A DNA stretch of 64,000 nucleotides from the NCBI GenBank assembly GCA_037954235.1, contig JBBMOA010000001.1, positions 32,621,074 through 32,685,073 of the forward strand. The letters run 5' to 3'. The notes beneath the pieces are model-generated. The model ran no database searches and was not told where the DNA came from. It saw only the letters and a list, made by a program, of their open reading frames with translations. Positions within the stretch are counted from its first letter, which is position 1, and each line of letters starts with the position of its first letter. The translations under genes were made by a program, and so were the position numbers. Shown piece after piece: positions 1-7,849 of this stretch. This stretch comes from Aulostomus chinensis. Lineage: Eukaryota > Chordata > Actinopteri > Syngnathiformes > Aulostomidae.

Positions 1-1124
1 GATGAGAACAATCCAGCTGAGAACGTGAGCAGGTCCTGTTGGTTGTCATGCTGTCACAGTAACAAAGACCAGTGCTGCATCTGTTCCGGCCTCAACTCCT
101 GTCTCACTGCCAGCTCCACCTGACTCCTCAGACTCTGCTCAACCTCCATTCAGGAGTTTTCTTTGTTTGGAGGTCACTGACCCTTCATCCTGAACACCTT
201 CTCACCTGCTACCTTTGCCGTCCACTTGAGTCTCAGATAAATCTTATGATTCATGTCTGATCCTCCATGTGCCTTCATTGCTTTACTGGTATTATTCCTC
301 TGTCTTACACGCTTCCTTGTTTGTATTCAATCCTCTTAAAATTCCAGGAAGTGTTTCAACTGGTTTTTATATTTGTATGTAAGCCTCTGACCCTCAAAGA
401 ACTCACTGATAAGCTGGAACCTGAGACTGAGCGTTTCTCATTGGACTCTAAATTACAACCAGCGGTGCCCTGAGTAACAACTGTGTTAGCATCCTAAAGC
501 TACATCATCACCACCAGCTGATCAAGTCACTACTCTGTACACAAGTCACTGTAACCTAGCAAAGTTGAACCTAGAGGAAAAGTACAGTTGAAGCCAGATG
601 CAAATAGATGTTGATGTTTACTCTGTAGTCCTGGCAGCAAGTGTCCTTGGAGACGTCACTCCAGACACTCGCAGAGCTGACAGAGATGGTTTGACACAAC
701 TCATGATGTTACTGCACTGCAACAGTAACGGACCATCGATGGCATCGTGGTGATGGAGGAGGACAAAGAATTCTGTCATCAAGTTTTGTTCATGTTTTGT
801 AAATGTTCTTCTTGATCTCAGCATTTAGTATTTGATGTCACAGTGACAGAACGGACCAAAGCTGCCTGTGTCAGAGGAAGCAGAATGACATCAGCATCAG
901 GACATTCAGAGCCTTCAGAAACGTGGTGATGGTTTCACCAAAGAGGGACCAGTTCAGTAAATGTGGTCAGGCTTCTGAGAGTCTGGGTTCAAGATGGAGT
1001 TCGGGGTTTTAGCGACTCAGAAAAACTGTTTGTGGCTCAGAAAGCAGAGGAGGGCTGATGAAGAGACCTCAGCCTGACTTCACAATGAGTGTCATCAAGG
1101 AGGAGGAGGTAGTAGACATCACAT
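1..1124. other. Non-coding flank, no gene recognised
   Basis: I find no convincing coding region, RNA gene or transposon terminus here. Open frames are short (under 70 codons), have no recognisable domains, and overlap on both strands. Base composition is ordinary for a fish intergenic region. Confidence 0.5.
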
Positions 1125-1137
1125 GGGGGGGGGGGGG
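1125..1137 (+). repeat. Poly-G homopolymer (13 G)
   Basis: A run of 13 consecutive G follows a short purine-rich stretch with AGG triplets. Such runs are length-polymorphic and prone to sequencing error. Confidence 0.9.
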
Positions 1138-1780
1138 TAGAGCAGCAAGAAGAGAGAGGAGGAGGAACAACTTGATTGAATAAAACAAAGACAAACAATC
1201 AAAGAGAGTCAGAGCAGAGGGAGCGGCCCTGAGGAACAGTTAATGGTGGAGTTTGATGATCCATCATTCATCTCCTTTAAATGCTGTCAGGGAGGGAGAG
1301 CTGTCTGCTGGTGGTGGTGTTCATTCCTCAGAGGGAGCCTCAATGGTTGATGTTCTACTGCCCTCTGGTGGTGAGGCAGTGGGGATGCAGGTGATCTGCT
1401 GGTCTGGTTGAACGTGAGTGGACAGAAACCTTGTTGAGGTGACTGGGAGTTCCTGACTGTGGTGAGCTGCCTTGCTTCTCCTCAGGTCTTCATGGTGGCT
1501 TTCTGCTGGACTGTTGTTGAAGGGAACATGGCATCCTATCATTTTCAGCTCTGACATCTGGACAGTGGACAGATGTGACATCATCATGGTCTCACTGCCT
1601 GCTTTGTTCATGGATCAATGGAACGTTGTGTTGGAACCTTTATTGTAGAACTGCTATGAGCTGAGAGCTCAGTGTTGTTGGAACAACGCAGCTCCACATG
1701 GGACTGATGTGATGAAGAGGTTTTTATTGAGCTGAAGCTGGAGAGCAACAATCAAAATGGAGCAGCAAACATAATGTCTG
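1138..1780. other. Non-coding stretch, nothing recognised
   Basis: The longest open frame is a 96-codon minus-strand frame at 1321-1611. It has no domain, no repeat and no supporting splice sites that I can see, so I do not call a gene. Confidence 0.45.
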
Positions 1781-1852
1781 GTCTCTCTCTCTTCTCTTCC
1801 CCACCTCTCTGTCTCCTCTCCTCCCTCACCTCCATCTCTCTCCAGCCCTTTT
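1781..1852 (+). repeat. Polypyrimidine (CT-rich) tract
   Basis: About 70 bases are almost entirely C and T on the plus strand (CT and CTCC motifs). This is low-complexity sequence able in principle to form triplex DNA. No flanking exon is recognised, so it is not assigned as a splice-site tract. Confidence 0.75.
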
Positions 1853-1971
1853 TAGACAGAAAATGTGCCAAATTTGCCGTCTCGTCTGTGTGAAATGGAG
1901 GCGTAATATTCCTCTTTTTGAAAAGACACCCTTGTGTGGGCATCAACACTTGATGTGATGTGCAGCTCACA

Positions 1972-2007
1972 CAACCTCAGTCATTGACAACGCAATGACT
2001 GAGGTTG
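1972..2007. repeat. Perfect 15-bp inverted repeat (hairpin)
   Basis: The left arm CAACCTCAGTCATTG (1972-1986) and the right arm CAATGACTGAGGTTG (1993-2007) are exact reverse complements around the 6-base loop ACAACG. The next base pair outward does not match. It could be a cruciform site, a protein-binding palindrome, or the end of a small palindromic element; nothing nearby identifies which. Confidence 0.85.
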
Positions 2008-2553
2008 GCAGAGCGGGGCAACAACAGACTCTTGAACTGAAACCCAAGATGGAAACCATCTCGGAGCAGTTGGCCGCTCTGCAAAGAGGAGAGTGATGTT
2101 GAAGACCAGAAATTTAACTTTACAATTTGGATTGGACTGAAAGAGAAGACAGATTGGAATGTGTGCTCCTCCGCCCAAACCCACAGCTTCCTTATCGGCT
2201 GCCCCATTGTTTATCCTCCAGGAGAACTCCTTCTGCCTTGGTGACGTAAATGGCGCGTACTATCCTCCCCTCCCCCATGTGTTCCTGACCCCTGCCTCTG
2301 CCCTCTCCACCTCCCTCGGGGTGGCAGCGCAGACCTTGTAGTCTGGCTGCAGGCCTCACTCTCACTTGCCTCCATTGGGACAACGGACTGTTCAAGTTTA
2401 GCGTACATACACAACAAATGTATATGTGCTGCTGTTAATTCTGAAGTGTACCATTATTACGATTGACCTGTAATAATTGTGACTGTTGTGATCGCTGTAT
2501 CAGGCATTTGAGTGTGGAAGTGGAATTTCCCCTTGGGGATTAATTTTGTATCA
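2008..2553 (+). other. Non-coding, possible retroposon remnant
   Basis: No intact frame. The stretch ends in a CCTTGGGGATTAAT-like sequence followed directly by ATCT tetranucleotides, an arrangement that resembles the 3' tail of fish retroposons. I cannot name a family and give this low weight. The short open frames at 1977-2417 lie on both strands and look like chance. Confidence 0.3.
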
Positions 2554-2573
2554 ATCTATCTATCTGTCTATCT
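2554..2573 (+). repeat. Short ATCT tetranucleotide microsatellite
   Basis: Five tandem ATCT-type units, with one ATCT-to-GTCT variant in the fourth position. Confidence 0.85.
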
Positions 2574-2599
2574 TTATTCAATCTGATTCCTCTGTCTGT

Positions 2600-3346
2600 A
2601 GTAACAGGATATGAACCACAGTCCTTGAAGGGAGCTGTCATTAAACCACTGCTTCAGAAGCCTCCTCTAGACCCTGAGGTTCTAGCCAACTATGGACTGA
2701 TAGCTAACCTCCCCTCCTCTCTAAAATCCTGGAGAAAGCAGCTGCTAATCAGATGAGTGACTTCCTCCATAACAAGAGTTGATTTGAGGGTTTCAGTCTG
2801 GTTTTAGAGCCCAGCCCAGCACAGAGACAGCACTGTAGAAATGACTAACACCTTTAATTCATCAGATGATGGCTTTGAGTCTGTACTGGTCCTGTTAGAC
2901 CTCAGTGCTGCCTGTGACACAGCTGACCATCAAATCCTGCTACACAGACTTGAACTCTCAGTTGGCATTCAGGGAACATTAAAGTGGTTTCAATCGTATT
3001 CATCAGGTTGATTTCAGTTTGTAGACGTTAATGATAAATCTTCTATACAAACCAAAGTTAAACACGGTGTTCCTCTAGGTTCCGTGCTGGGGCCGATACT
3101 CTTCACTTTATGTATGCTTCCTTTAGGTCATATTACTGGGAAACACTCCATACATTTCCATTGTTACACAGATGATACTCAATTATATTTATCAATAAAG
3201 CTGGATGAATGCCAACAGTTGTCTAAAACTCCATGTATGAGTTCCTTCTAGGCTGGACTTTAGTAGTTCTTTATTATCAGGCTGCACCAACAAGTGATTA
3301 AAGACTTGACAGCTGCACATGTATTGACAGGAACCAGGAAGAGAAA
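2600..3346 (+). mobile_element. L2/CR1-group LINE fragment (reverse transcriptase, broken)
   Basis: Conceptual translation gives a non-LTR reverse-transcriptase core in order. First comes an AVIKPLLQKPPLDPEVLANY-like segment, then a DLSAACDTADHQILLHRL segment corresponding to the usual FDTVDH region. Next is GVPLGSVLGPILFTL (usual GVPQGSVLGP), then YTDDTQLYLS at about 3165-3194, carrying the catalytic Asp-Asp pair of the YADD box. Further 3' a TAAHVLTGTRKRN stretch matches the usual C-terminal TAARLLTGTRKR motif, so part of the region between is deleted (around 3220-3240). In-frame stops (for example just after the WFQSYSSG stretch) and frame changes show it is dead. The endonuclease domain and the 5' end are missing. 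Assignment to the L2/CR1 group rests on motif spelling; the exact family is not determined. Confidence 0.85.
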
Positions 3347-3689
3347 CAATCGTAACAATAACATACACTCATGTAAGATAGTCTGAAGACACTCAAAGAT
3401 AATTCAGTGTTTGATCAGTGATCAATACGTCAATACAAAGATCAGTAAGTGGTCCCAGGTGGATCTTTCCATGGTGACCTCAGAGAAAATAAGATCAGCC
3501 CTCTCACCGTCATATCCAATGATGGCTCCATTATGTCAGGTTAACTGAGTTCATTTCCTGCTGCATTATCTCAAAAACGCTTTCTTAAACCAGAACCTCC
3601 AAGTTGGGTCTGAACTACCATGATAAATTGCATTATCTACTCAGTTTGAGTCACACCAACACAGAATGGACAAAGGACATTTTTCTGTT
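3347..3689. other. 3' flank of the zinc-finger gene, nothing recognised
   Basis: No coding region. It should contain the 3' untranslated end of the minus-strand zinc-finger gene. The nearest AATAAA on that strand is at 3275-3270, inside the LINE fragment, so where transcription ends is uncertain. Confidence 0.4.
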
Positions 3690-3741
3690 GTGTTGTTTCA
3701 TGTTTTCCTGATCTGGGAAGCTTTTGCAAGACAAATGTCTC
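3690..3741 (-). pseudogene. Relic of an eighth C2H2 finger beyond the stop codon
   Basis: Directly after the stop of the zinc-finger gene, the minus strand reads a stretch (GCAAAAGCTTCCCAGATCAG and onward) whose bases resemble a typical finger segment encoding CxKxFSxSG. It is out of frame, lacks a usable Cys pair and is followed by more stops. The stop itself lies at the second codon of the inter-finger linker: the frame reads His-Thr-stop-Glu where His-Thr-Gly-Glu-Lys-Pro is expected. A single GGA to TGA change would explain it. I infer that the array was once longer and was shortened by a nonsense mutation. Confidence 0.55.
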
Positions 3742-4967
3742 TCAAGTGTGTGTTCTCCTCATGTGTCTTTTCAGACATCCTTTTTCTGAAAATCTTTTGC
3801 AACAAAATGCACAGGGGAATGGTTTCTCCCCAGTGTGCGTTTTTATGTGCTTTCCCAGATTTCCCTTTTGTGAGAATCTTTTGCCACAAAGTGCACAGGG
3901 AAATGGTTTCTCCCCAGTGTGCACGTTCAGGTGCCTTTTCAGATGTCCCTGTTCTGAGAATGTTTTACCACACACTGAGCAGCCGAATGGTTTCTCTCCA
4001 GTATGTCTTCTCATATGTCTATTCAGACAACCCCTTTCTGAAAATCTTGTGCCGCAAACTGAGCATGGGAATGGTTTCTCTCCAGTATGGGCTCTCCTAA
4101 TGTGTCTTTTCAGACAACCCCTTTCTGAAAATCTTGTGCCGCAAACTGAGCATGGGAATGGTTTCTCTCCAGTATGTGTTCTCTTCATGTGTCTTTTTAG
4201 ACATCCATTTTCTGAAAACCCTGTGCCACAAACTGAGCAGGGGTATGGTTTTTCTCCAGTGTGTGTTCTCATGTGTACATCCAAACTCCTTCTGTAACTA
4301 AAACCTTTACTGCATGTTGAGCACCTAAAGGGACGCTCATCCTCACTGACTTCTGTCTCAGATTCAGAAGGACCAGAGGTCACGTTCCTGATGATTTCTG
4401 ATTCTCTTCCAGTCTTTAATTTTTGCTCTTTTGAGCTGCAATGAGTCACTTCCTGTCCTGGGCTCAGTTTCTGAAGCAAATTCCTCCTTGAGCCAAAGGG
4501 TTCCTTGTGCTCAGAGGTGGCCGTGTTATCAGGTCTGACCCAATCATCCTCACTGACTTCAGTCTCAGCTTCAGAAGAGTCTGACATCTGGTCATCAGTC
4601 TGGGGTTGTACAAGTGGATCTGGATCTACCTTGCTGGCTGGTTCTGGTTCTGGTCCTCCACACTCTTCTCCATCAGCTTCTGTTTTCAGAGGATGAACTG
4701 GGCTGCTGCTCAGAGACTCTTCTTTCAAGTTCTCCTCAGTTAGACTCTGAAGAAGCTGTGGGAACTGAGGTTTCTCTTCGTTCCCTTCACTCTTCACAGG
4801 GACCAGAGTGAAGGGGAACGTGGTGATATCAGCCTCCTCCTGCCCTTGAAGCTGCCCTCCCTCCTCACTGGTCCAGAGCTCCTCCCACTCCTCTTTAATG
4901 TGGGGGGGCTCTGGGTCCTGCAGCTCAGGGGGAACCTCTTCTTTAATCACCAGCAGCTGCTCCACAT
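3742..4967 (-). CDS. C2H2 zinc-finger protein, exon 2 (acidic linker and seven fingers)
   Basis: Terminal coding exon of a two-exon fish zinc-finger gene. The acceptor is the TCCTGCAG ending at 4968, and the exon begins with the last two bases of an Asp codon, which fits the phase-1 donor of exon 1. The complete protein is 496 residues. Residues 89-300 are acidic and proline/serine-rich, starting VEQLLVIKEEVPPE and containing IKEEWEELW and VPVKSE motifs, with ETEVSED occurring twice (223-229 and 292-298). Seven C2H2 fingers follow, at about residues 304-324, 332-353, 361-382, 390-410, 418-438, 446-466 and 474-495, with TGEKP linkers. Spacing is C-x2-C-x12-H-x3-H or H-x4-H, and all metal ligands are present. 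Fingers 2, 3, 4 and 7 share helix residues Glu(-1), Gly(2), Cys(3), Arg(6). Family knowledge: nuclear, sequence-specific DNA binding, often repressive. The DNA target is unknown. The array stops two residues into the last linker. Individual paralogue not identified. Confidence 0.93.
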
Positions 4968-5275
4968 CTGCAGGACACAAACAGCAACATCAGAAATCTC
5001 TTCATTTGACTCTGAAACAGTGGAGCAACAGACAGAAACAGAAATCAACTCAATGAAAAGAGACGTCCTGCTACTGACGACCAGTCAGCAAACTGGGAAC
5101 AGAAACGCTGGCTTCAGATGCTTGGATCAACGTTGTGTCACCCAGGTCAAAGGTCATAGGTCCCCTCTGCTGAATGGTTTTGTCCATTCATGATCACATC
5201 TGCTAGTCAGAATGTTCATTTCTAGAATGAGACCCTGTAGGAGAATGAGAGTTCAGTCCCTAGAACCAGAGGGAA

Positions 5276-5371
5276 CCTGTACCGATGCTAAACATGTCAG
5301 TCCACCTACACTCACAGCCAGGGAGGTGCTGGACCACTGTGACCTGTACTGATGCTAAAAATGTCGATCCA
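5276..5371 (+). repeat. Imperfect direct repeat, two 29-bp copies 67 bp apart
   Basis: Copies at 5276-5304 and 5343-5371 both begin CCTGTAC and share the core GATGCTAAA and ATGTC, with few mismatches. It looks like a local duplication within the intron. Confidence 0.7.
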
Positions 5372-5602
5372 ACCAAACACAGCAAAATGCAGTCAGCCAA
5401 GGTCTAAGATTAGTTTATTAATAACAATCAGGAAATGTCCCTTTCCTTTCCAGTAATTGAGGAAAACTCTGGCTGGGACAAAATTTGTAACGTGTAACCG
5501 ATGAGATGTTTCTCCGTGTTTCTTAGTTTTGTTTTTTTCTTCCATATGAATACAAAAAGCAGTAGAACTACGGCGGCAAGGACGCAGCCTGGAAACCAAA
5601 CA

Positions 5603-5662
5603 GCGCCATCTACTTGTTGGTCAGGAGGCAGCCAAGATGGCGCCCAGCGTGTCCCGAGCCAG
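5603..5662 (+). promoter_or_regulatory. YY1-like ATGGCG motifs and possible short first exon
   Basis: GCCAAGATGGCGCC at 5631-5644 matches the YY1 consensus core (AAGATGGCG). A second ATGGCG core lies nearby on the minus strand, within 5603-5615. On the plus strand the motif is also a strong-context ATG (5637) followed, 26 bases from its A, by a donor-like CCAG|GTGAGG at 5662/5663. YY1 motifs that overlap start codons are common in vertebrate TATA-less promoters. No downstream exon for a plus-strand gene is recognised, so this could be a relic or a chance match. Confidence 0.35.
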
Positions 5663-5844
5663 GTGAGGTTTTAAGGCTCCACCAACACCGAAAAGCCGTC
5701 AACTACGAAACACTTCTACGTTGTTCCACTCCTGCTCAGACGGTCTGAACACAATGACCCGGATTACGGACACAACCAGACCGGAGACACTTGCTGGCAG
5801 GACTGCGGTCTCTCAGTTCTCCTGGTCAGTGTGGGGGGACTCAC

Positions 5845-6109
5845 CTGCTCTGTCCAGCCTGACTCGGGGCTTCAGCACGGCATCGAGCAGCAACCTCTGC
5901 CGGCGGTTCTCCCGCTCGTACTCCGCCACGGTTTCCTTCAGCAGAGCCACGATCTGCTCCGCGGCCGCCGCCAGCCGCTCGGTGAGCAGCGCTCTCAGCA
6001 CCGGGACTCCAGCCGCTGAGTCTCCTTCTCCCAGCTGCAGCAGGAAGTCTTCAGCGGCGGCGAGGATCCGCTCCTGGACCGACACCCGCAGCAGCTGCGC
6101 GGCGCACAT
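5845..6109 (-). CDS. C2H2 zinc-finger protein, exon 1 (N-terminal leucine-rich helix)
   Basis: First coding exon, 88 codons plus one base. It begins MCAAQLLRVSVQERI, continues with AAEDFLLQL, LRALLTERL and EQIVALLKETVAEYE, and ends LLDAVLKPRVRLDRA. The pattern of Leu, Ala and Glu predicts a helical, possibly coiled-coil N-terminal module; this module is common in fish C2H2 proteins and presumably mediates protein-protein contact (inference). The start was chosen because it is the first Met of the frame, has A at -3, and matches the family start. The donor is GCAG|GTGAGT at 5845/5844, phase 1, compatible with exon 2. The exon is GC-rich with many CpGs, as in a promoter-proximal CpG island. It is not a KRAB or SCAN domain. 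Confidence 0.88.
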
Positions 6110-6351
6110 GTTGAGGTTCTACCGGCGCCACTCAGCCTCCAGGAGACAAAGACCGAGGCCTTCCGCTTCTTTTCTTCTTCTTCTTCTTCAAAACGAGCAG
6201 AGTCCAAGCTCTGTTCTCTGTGCCACTCCAGACTCGCTAACCTGGTAGCAGCGGTAGTGATGAGTGGAGTGATCCAGGATTTCGGTTTGAAAAACGGGTA
6301 TTGATGACGTATTTAGTGACGTCCAAAGCCTCGCCGACCGGCAGTGACCAC
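6110..6351 (-). promoter_or_regulatory. Presumed 5' UTR and promoter of the zinc-finger gene
   Basis: Lies directly upstream of the start codon on the minus strand. It contains a TTC/TCT microsatellite (about 6165-6190) and moderate CpG content. No TATA box is evident. The transcription start cannot be placed from sequence alone. Confidence 0.4.
6165..6190 (+). repeat. TTC trinucleotide microsatellite
   Basis: Interrupted run of about eight TTC/CTT units, purine-rich GAA on the transcribed strand of the zinc-finger gene, in its presumed 5' untranslated region. Confidence 0.8.
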
Positions 6352-6408
6352 GTGACGGATTCAAACCCTGGTTCTCCGGTTTGGCGTGAGATTCTAAACC
6401 ACTAAAGC
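6352..6408 (-). mobile_element. tRNA-like (SINE-type) fragment
   Basis: On the minus strand TAGTGGTTTAG (6404-6394) resembles a polymerase III A box. GGTTTGAATCC (6368-6358) resembles a B box (GGTTCGAATCC, one mismatch). Their spacing is close to that in tRNA genes and tRNA-derived SINEs. A clean tRNA cloverleaf is not evident, so a SINE remnant is more likely than a functional tRNA. Its A-box end abuts the terminal repeat of the neighbouring inverted-repeat element. Confidence 0.35.
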
Positions 6409-6796
6409 CTGATTTATGCTTCTGCGTCGCGTCGAAGCAAACCCCAACAAAATCCTGACTCCGTGTCGCGTCGACGCGTGGTGACGTCATCGTCGAGGAC
6501 TGTGATTGGTTTGCTCAGAACGTCATTTCCGGTTCAGTTGCAGCACAAAAACACCGCCATTTTCAAAGTTTCTGTGGTGAAAGCTCCAAGAAAAAATGGA
6601 CCAAGCCGAAGAAAGGATTATTGGCGGCACTACAAAGACTGACAAATGGCCAACAATTGTTGTCTGTGACCGGAAGAAAACCAAGGAATCCGACAAGAGC
6701 CCCGTAAACAATACAAAGACAAAGCCACACCCCCTAGCGGCTTGGCGGTGAGTTGCAGAGCAACCCGTTCCCTCGACGCAGAATAAACCAGGCTTT
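6404..6796. mobile_element. PIF/Harbinger-like non-autonomous element with terminal inverted repeats
   Basis: The left end AAAGCCTGATTTATGCTTCT (6404-6423) continues GCGTCGCGTCGA. The right end read on the minus strand is AAAGCCTGGTTTATTCTGCG (6796-6777) and continues TCGAGGG. The two ends match except for one substitution and a 3-base gap over the first two dozen bases. The roughly 393-bp length and the absence of a transposase domain fit a MITE. A clear target-site duplication is not visible (flanks ACT and CCA), so exact ends may be off by a few bases. The superfamily is assigned from the TIR spelling, which is common in fish genomes, and is tentative. Confidence 0.6.
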
Positions 6797-7231
6797 CCAG
6801 TCGCACCTGTTTTACGCCCCCGTGCCAGATAAGGACCCCCATCGGGCTGTGCCACTCTGGAGGGAGCGCGTCTCACAGTCAGTCAGCGGAACCATGCGGA
6901 TCCGGGCCGGAGCTGTGGGAAGGAGCGCCAATTGTATCGGGTTGTTGTTTTCTGGACTGCAGCAGAACAGGAGCAGCCGGGACTGGAATGTAGAAGTAGG
7001 TTATCTTGAAGTTGACTCAGTTATGGTGAACGATATTGTGGTTCAACACTTTAATGAGCTTTAAGGCAAACACATTTCATGAGGAAACAACGCCGGAATT
7101 GGACGGATTTCAGCGGCACACAACAACGTATCCGATACACCTCATTGGAAACCTGGTGGTCTAAGACTAAGAAACACCAGTCACCATGAAGAAAGGAACT
7201 TTTAGCTGAGTACTCATGTTCTTTTCTGCAG
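6797..7231. other. GC-rich stretch, no gene recognised
   Basis: A CpG-containing stretch at 6860-6990 includes an ATG (6894) opening a 57-codon frame with no recognisable domain. The stretch could be the 5' end of the hAT/ZBED-like locus downstream, but nothing in the sequence proves it. The last bases, CTTTTCTGCAG ending at 7231, look like a splice acceptor before the BED-finger exon. Confidence 0.3.
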
Positions 7232-7849
7232 GTTGAATGTCGCATTTGTTGGACAGAAGCGTCTCATCTCAACAAAAGCACCTCTTCAGTGCTGAGGCAT
7301 GATGGGGCCAGGCATGAGAATGAAGTCCCAGATCCACCAGGATGAACTCAGGTATACAGCCACTCTCCAACTGACTCACAGTTGCTTCATTGAGAATTAA
7401 TTCCTATTCATTTCTTCTCTCCTTCATCTTTAACCATCCAGCTTCCAGGAAGCAGATGCTGGATGAGGCTCTGCTGAATTTCATCCTGAAGGACTGCCAG
7501 CCCCTCAGCACTGTTGAGAGGGAAGGGTTCAGGGAACTGGTTCAGGTCCTTGAGCCTCATATGTTTGCCAACCAGAAAGGTTTGTGTGGAAATGATCTAA
7601 AGCAGTCGTTGATATCTCCAGTTTATTTCATCTCTAATTTCAATGTATTGATTTACTCTGGGTGTCATTTTCAGACCATCAAACAAACGGTGGCCAAAAA
7701 GTACCAGGAGGAACGGGAAGGAGTGAAAAAGGAAGTCCAGCTGCCATGTGGACATCTGTGGACATGGAGGCTCCCTTGGCTCTGACCTGTCACTGCATTC
7801 GTGAGAATGAATGTGTTGGGAGTGCAAGACTTTCCACAAAGTCACCCTG
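7232..7849 (+). pseudogene. hAT/ZBED-like transposase relic, truncated by the satellite
   Basis: Three coding-homology blocks. Block 1 (7232-7351) encodes a BED zinc finger, ECRICWTEASHLNKS through SVLRHDGARHE, with a C-x2-C and H-x4-H ligand set; a stop follows in frame just before a CAG|GTATAC donor-like site. Block 2 (7442-7579) encodes LLNFILKDCQPLSTVEREGF and ELVQVLEP, matching the conserved segment after the BED finger in hAT transposases and ZBED proteins. Block 3 (7675-7849) encodes TIKQTVAKKYQEEREG, then after a frame change MWTSVDMEAPLALTCHCI, then after another frame change VLGVQDFPQSHPA. In hAT proteins the residue before Met-Trp-Thr-Ser is the first catalytic Asp; here it is Ala. 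Intron-like gaps (7352-7441, 7580-7674) have GT/AG ends. Stop, frameshifts and loss of the catalytic residue make it non-functional. Homology ends where satellite monomers begin, and the C-terminal half is absent. Confidence 0.75.

Larger units (their letters stand above)
4968..5844 (-). other. Intron of the zinc-finger gene (877 bp)
   Basis: On the minus strand the intron starts GTGAGT (5844-5839) and ends CTGCAG (4968). Joining the exons gives a reading-frame-perfect Arg-Ala-Asp-Val-Glu junction, the spelling typical of this gene family. The intron contains a short imperfect direct repeat and a plus-strand GCCAAGATGGCGCC motif, both listed separately. No transposon is recognised in it. Confidence 0.88.

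Noticed and set aside
72..473. Two adjacent plus-strand open frames near the left edge
   Set aside because: No domain, no splice-site support, and composition typical of random frames.
3270..3275. Polyadenylation signal for the zinc-finger gene
   Set aside because: The AATAAA lies inside the LINE fragment about 470 bp past the stop, with no further support. It is mentioned in the flank entry but not called as a feature.
3666..5193. Plus-strand open frames of 63-183 codons opposite the zinc-finger exon
   Set aside because: These are antisense shadows of the repeated finger codons and acidic linker. The minus-strand frame has intact domains and splice sites.
5721..6248. 175-codon plus-strand frame over zinc-finger exon 1
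   Set aside because: Serine/arginine-rich composition arises from the complement of a GC-rich exon. The minus strand encodes the recognised N-terminal module.
6352..6408. Functional tRNA gene
   Set aside because: Only A-box-like and B-box-like stretches are present. I could not fold a full cloverleaf with paired acceptor and anticodon stems.
6753..7064. 103-codon plus-strand frame spanning the end of the inverted-repeat element
   Set aside because: It crosses the element boundary and shows no domain; most likely chance in GC-rich sequence.
7390..7785. Intact 131-codon gene
   Set aside because: The frame joins two hAT-homologous blocks through intron-like sequence and ends at a frameshift; it is better read as part of the transposase relic.
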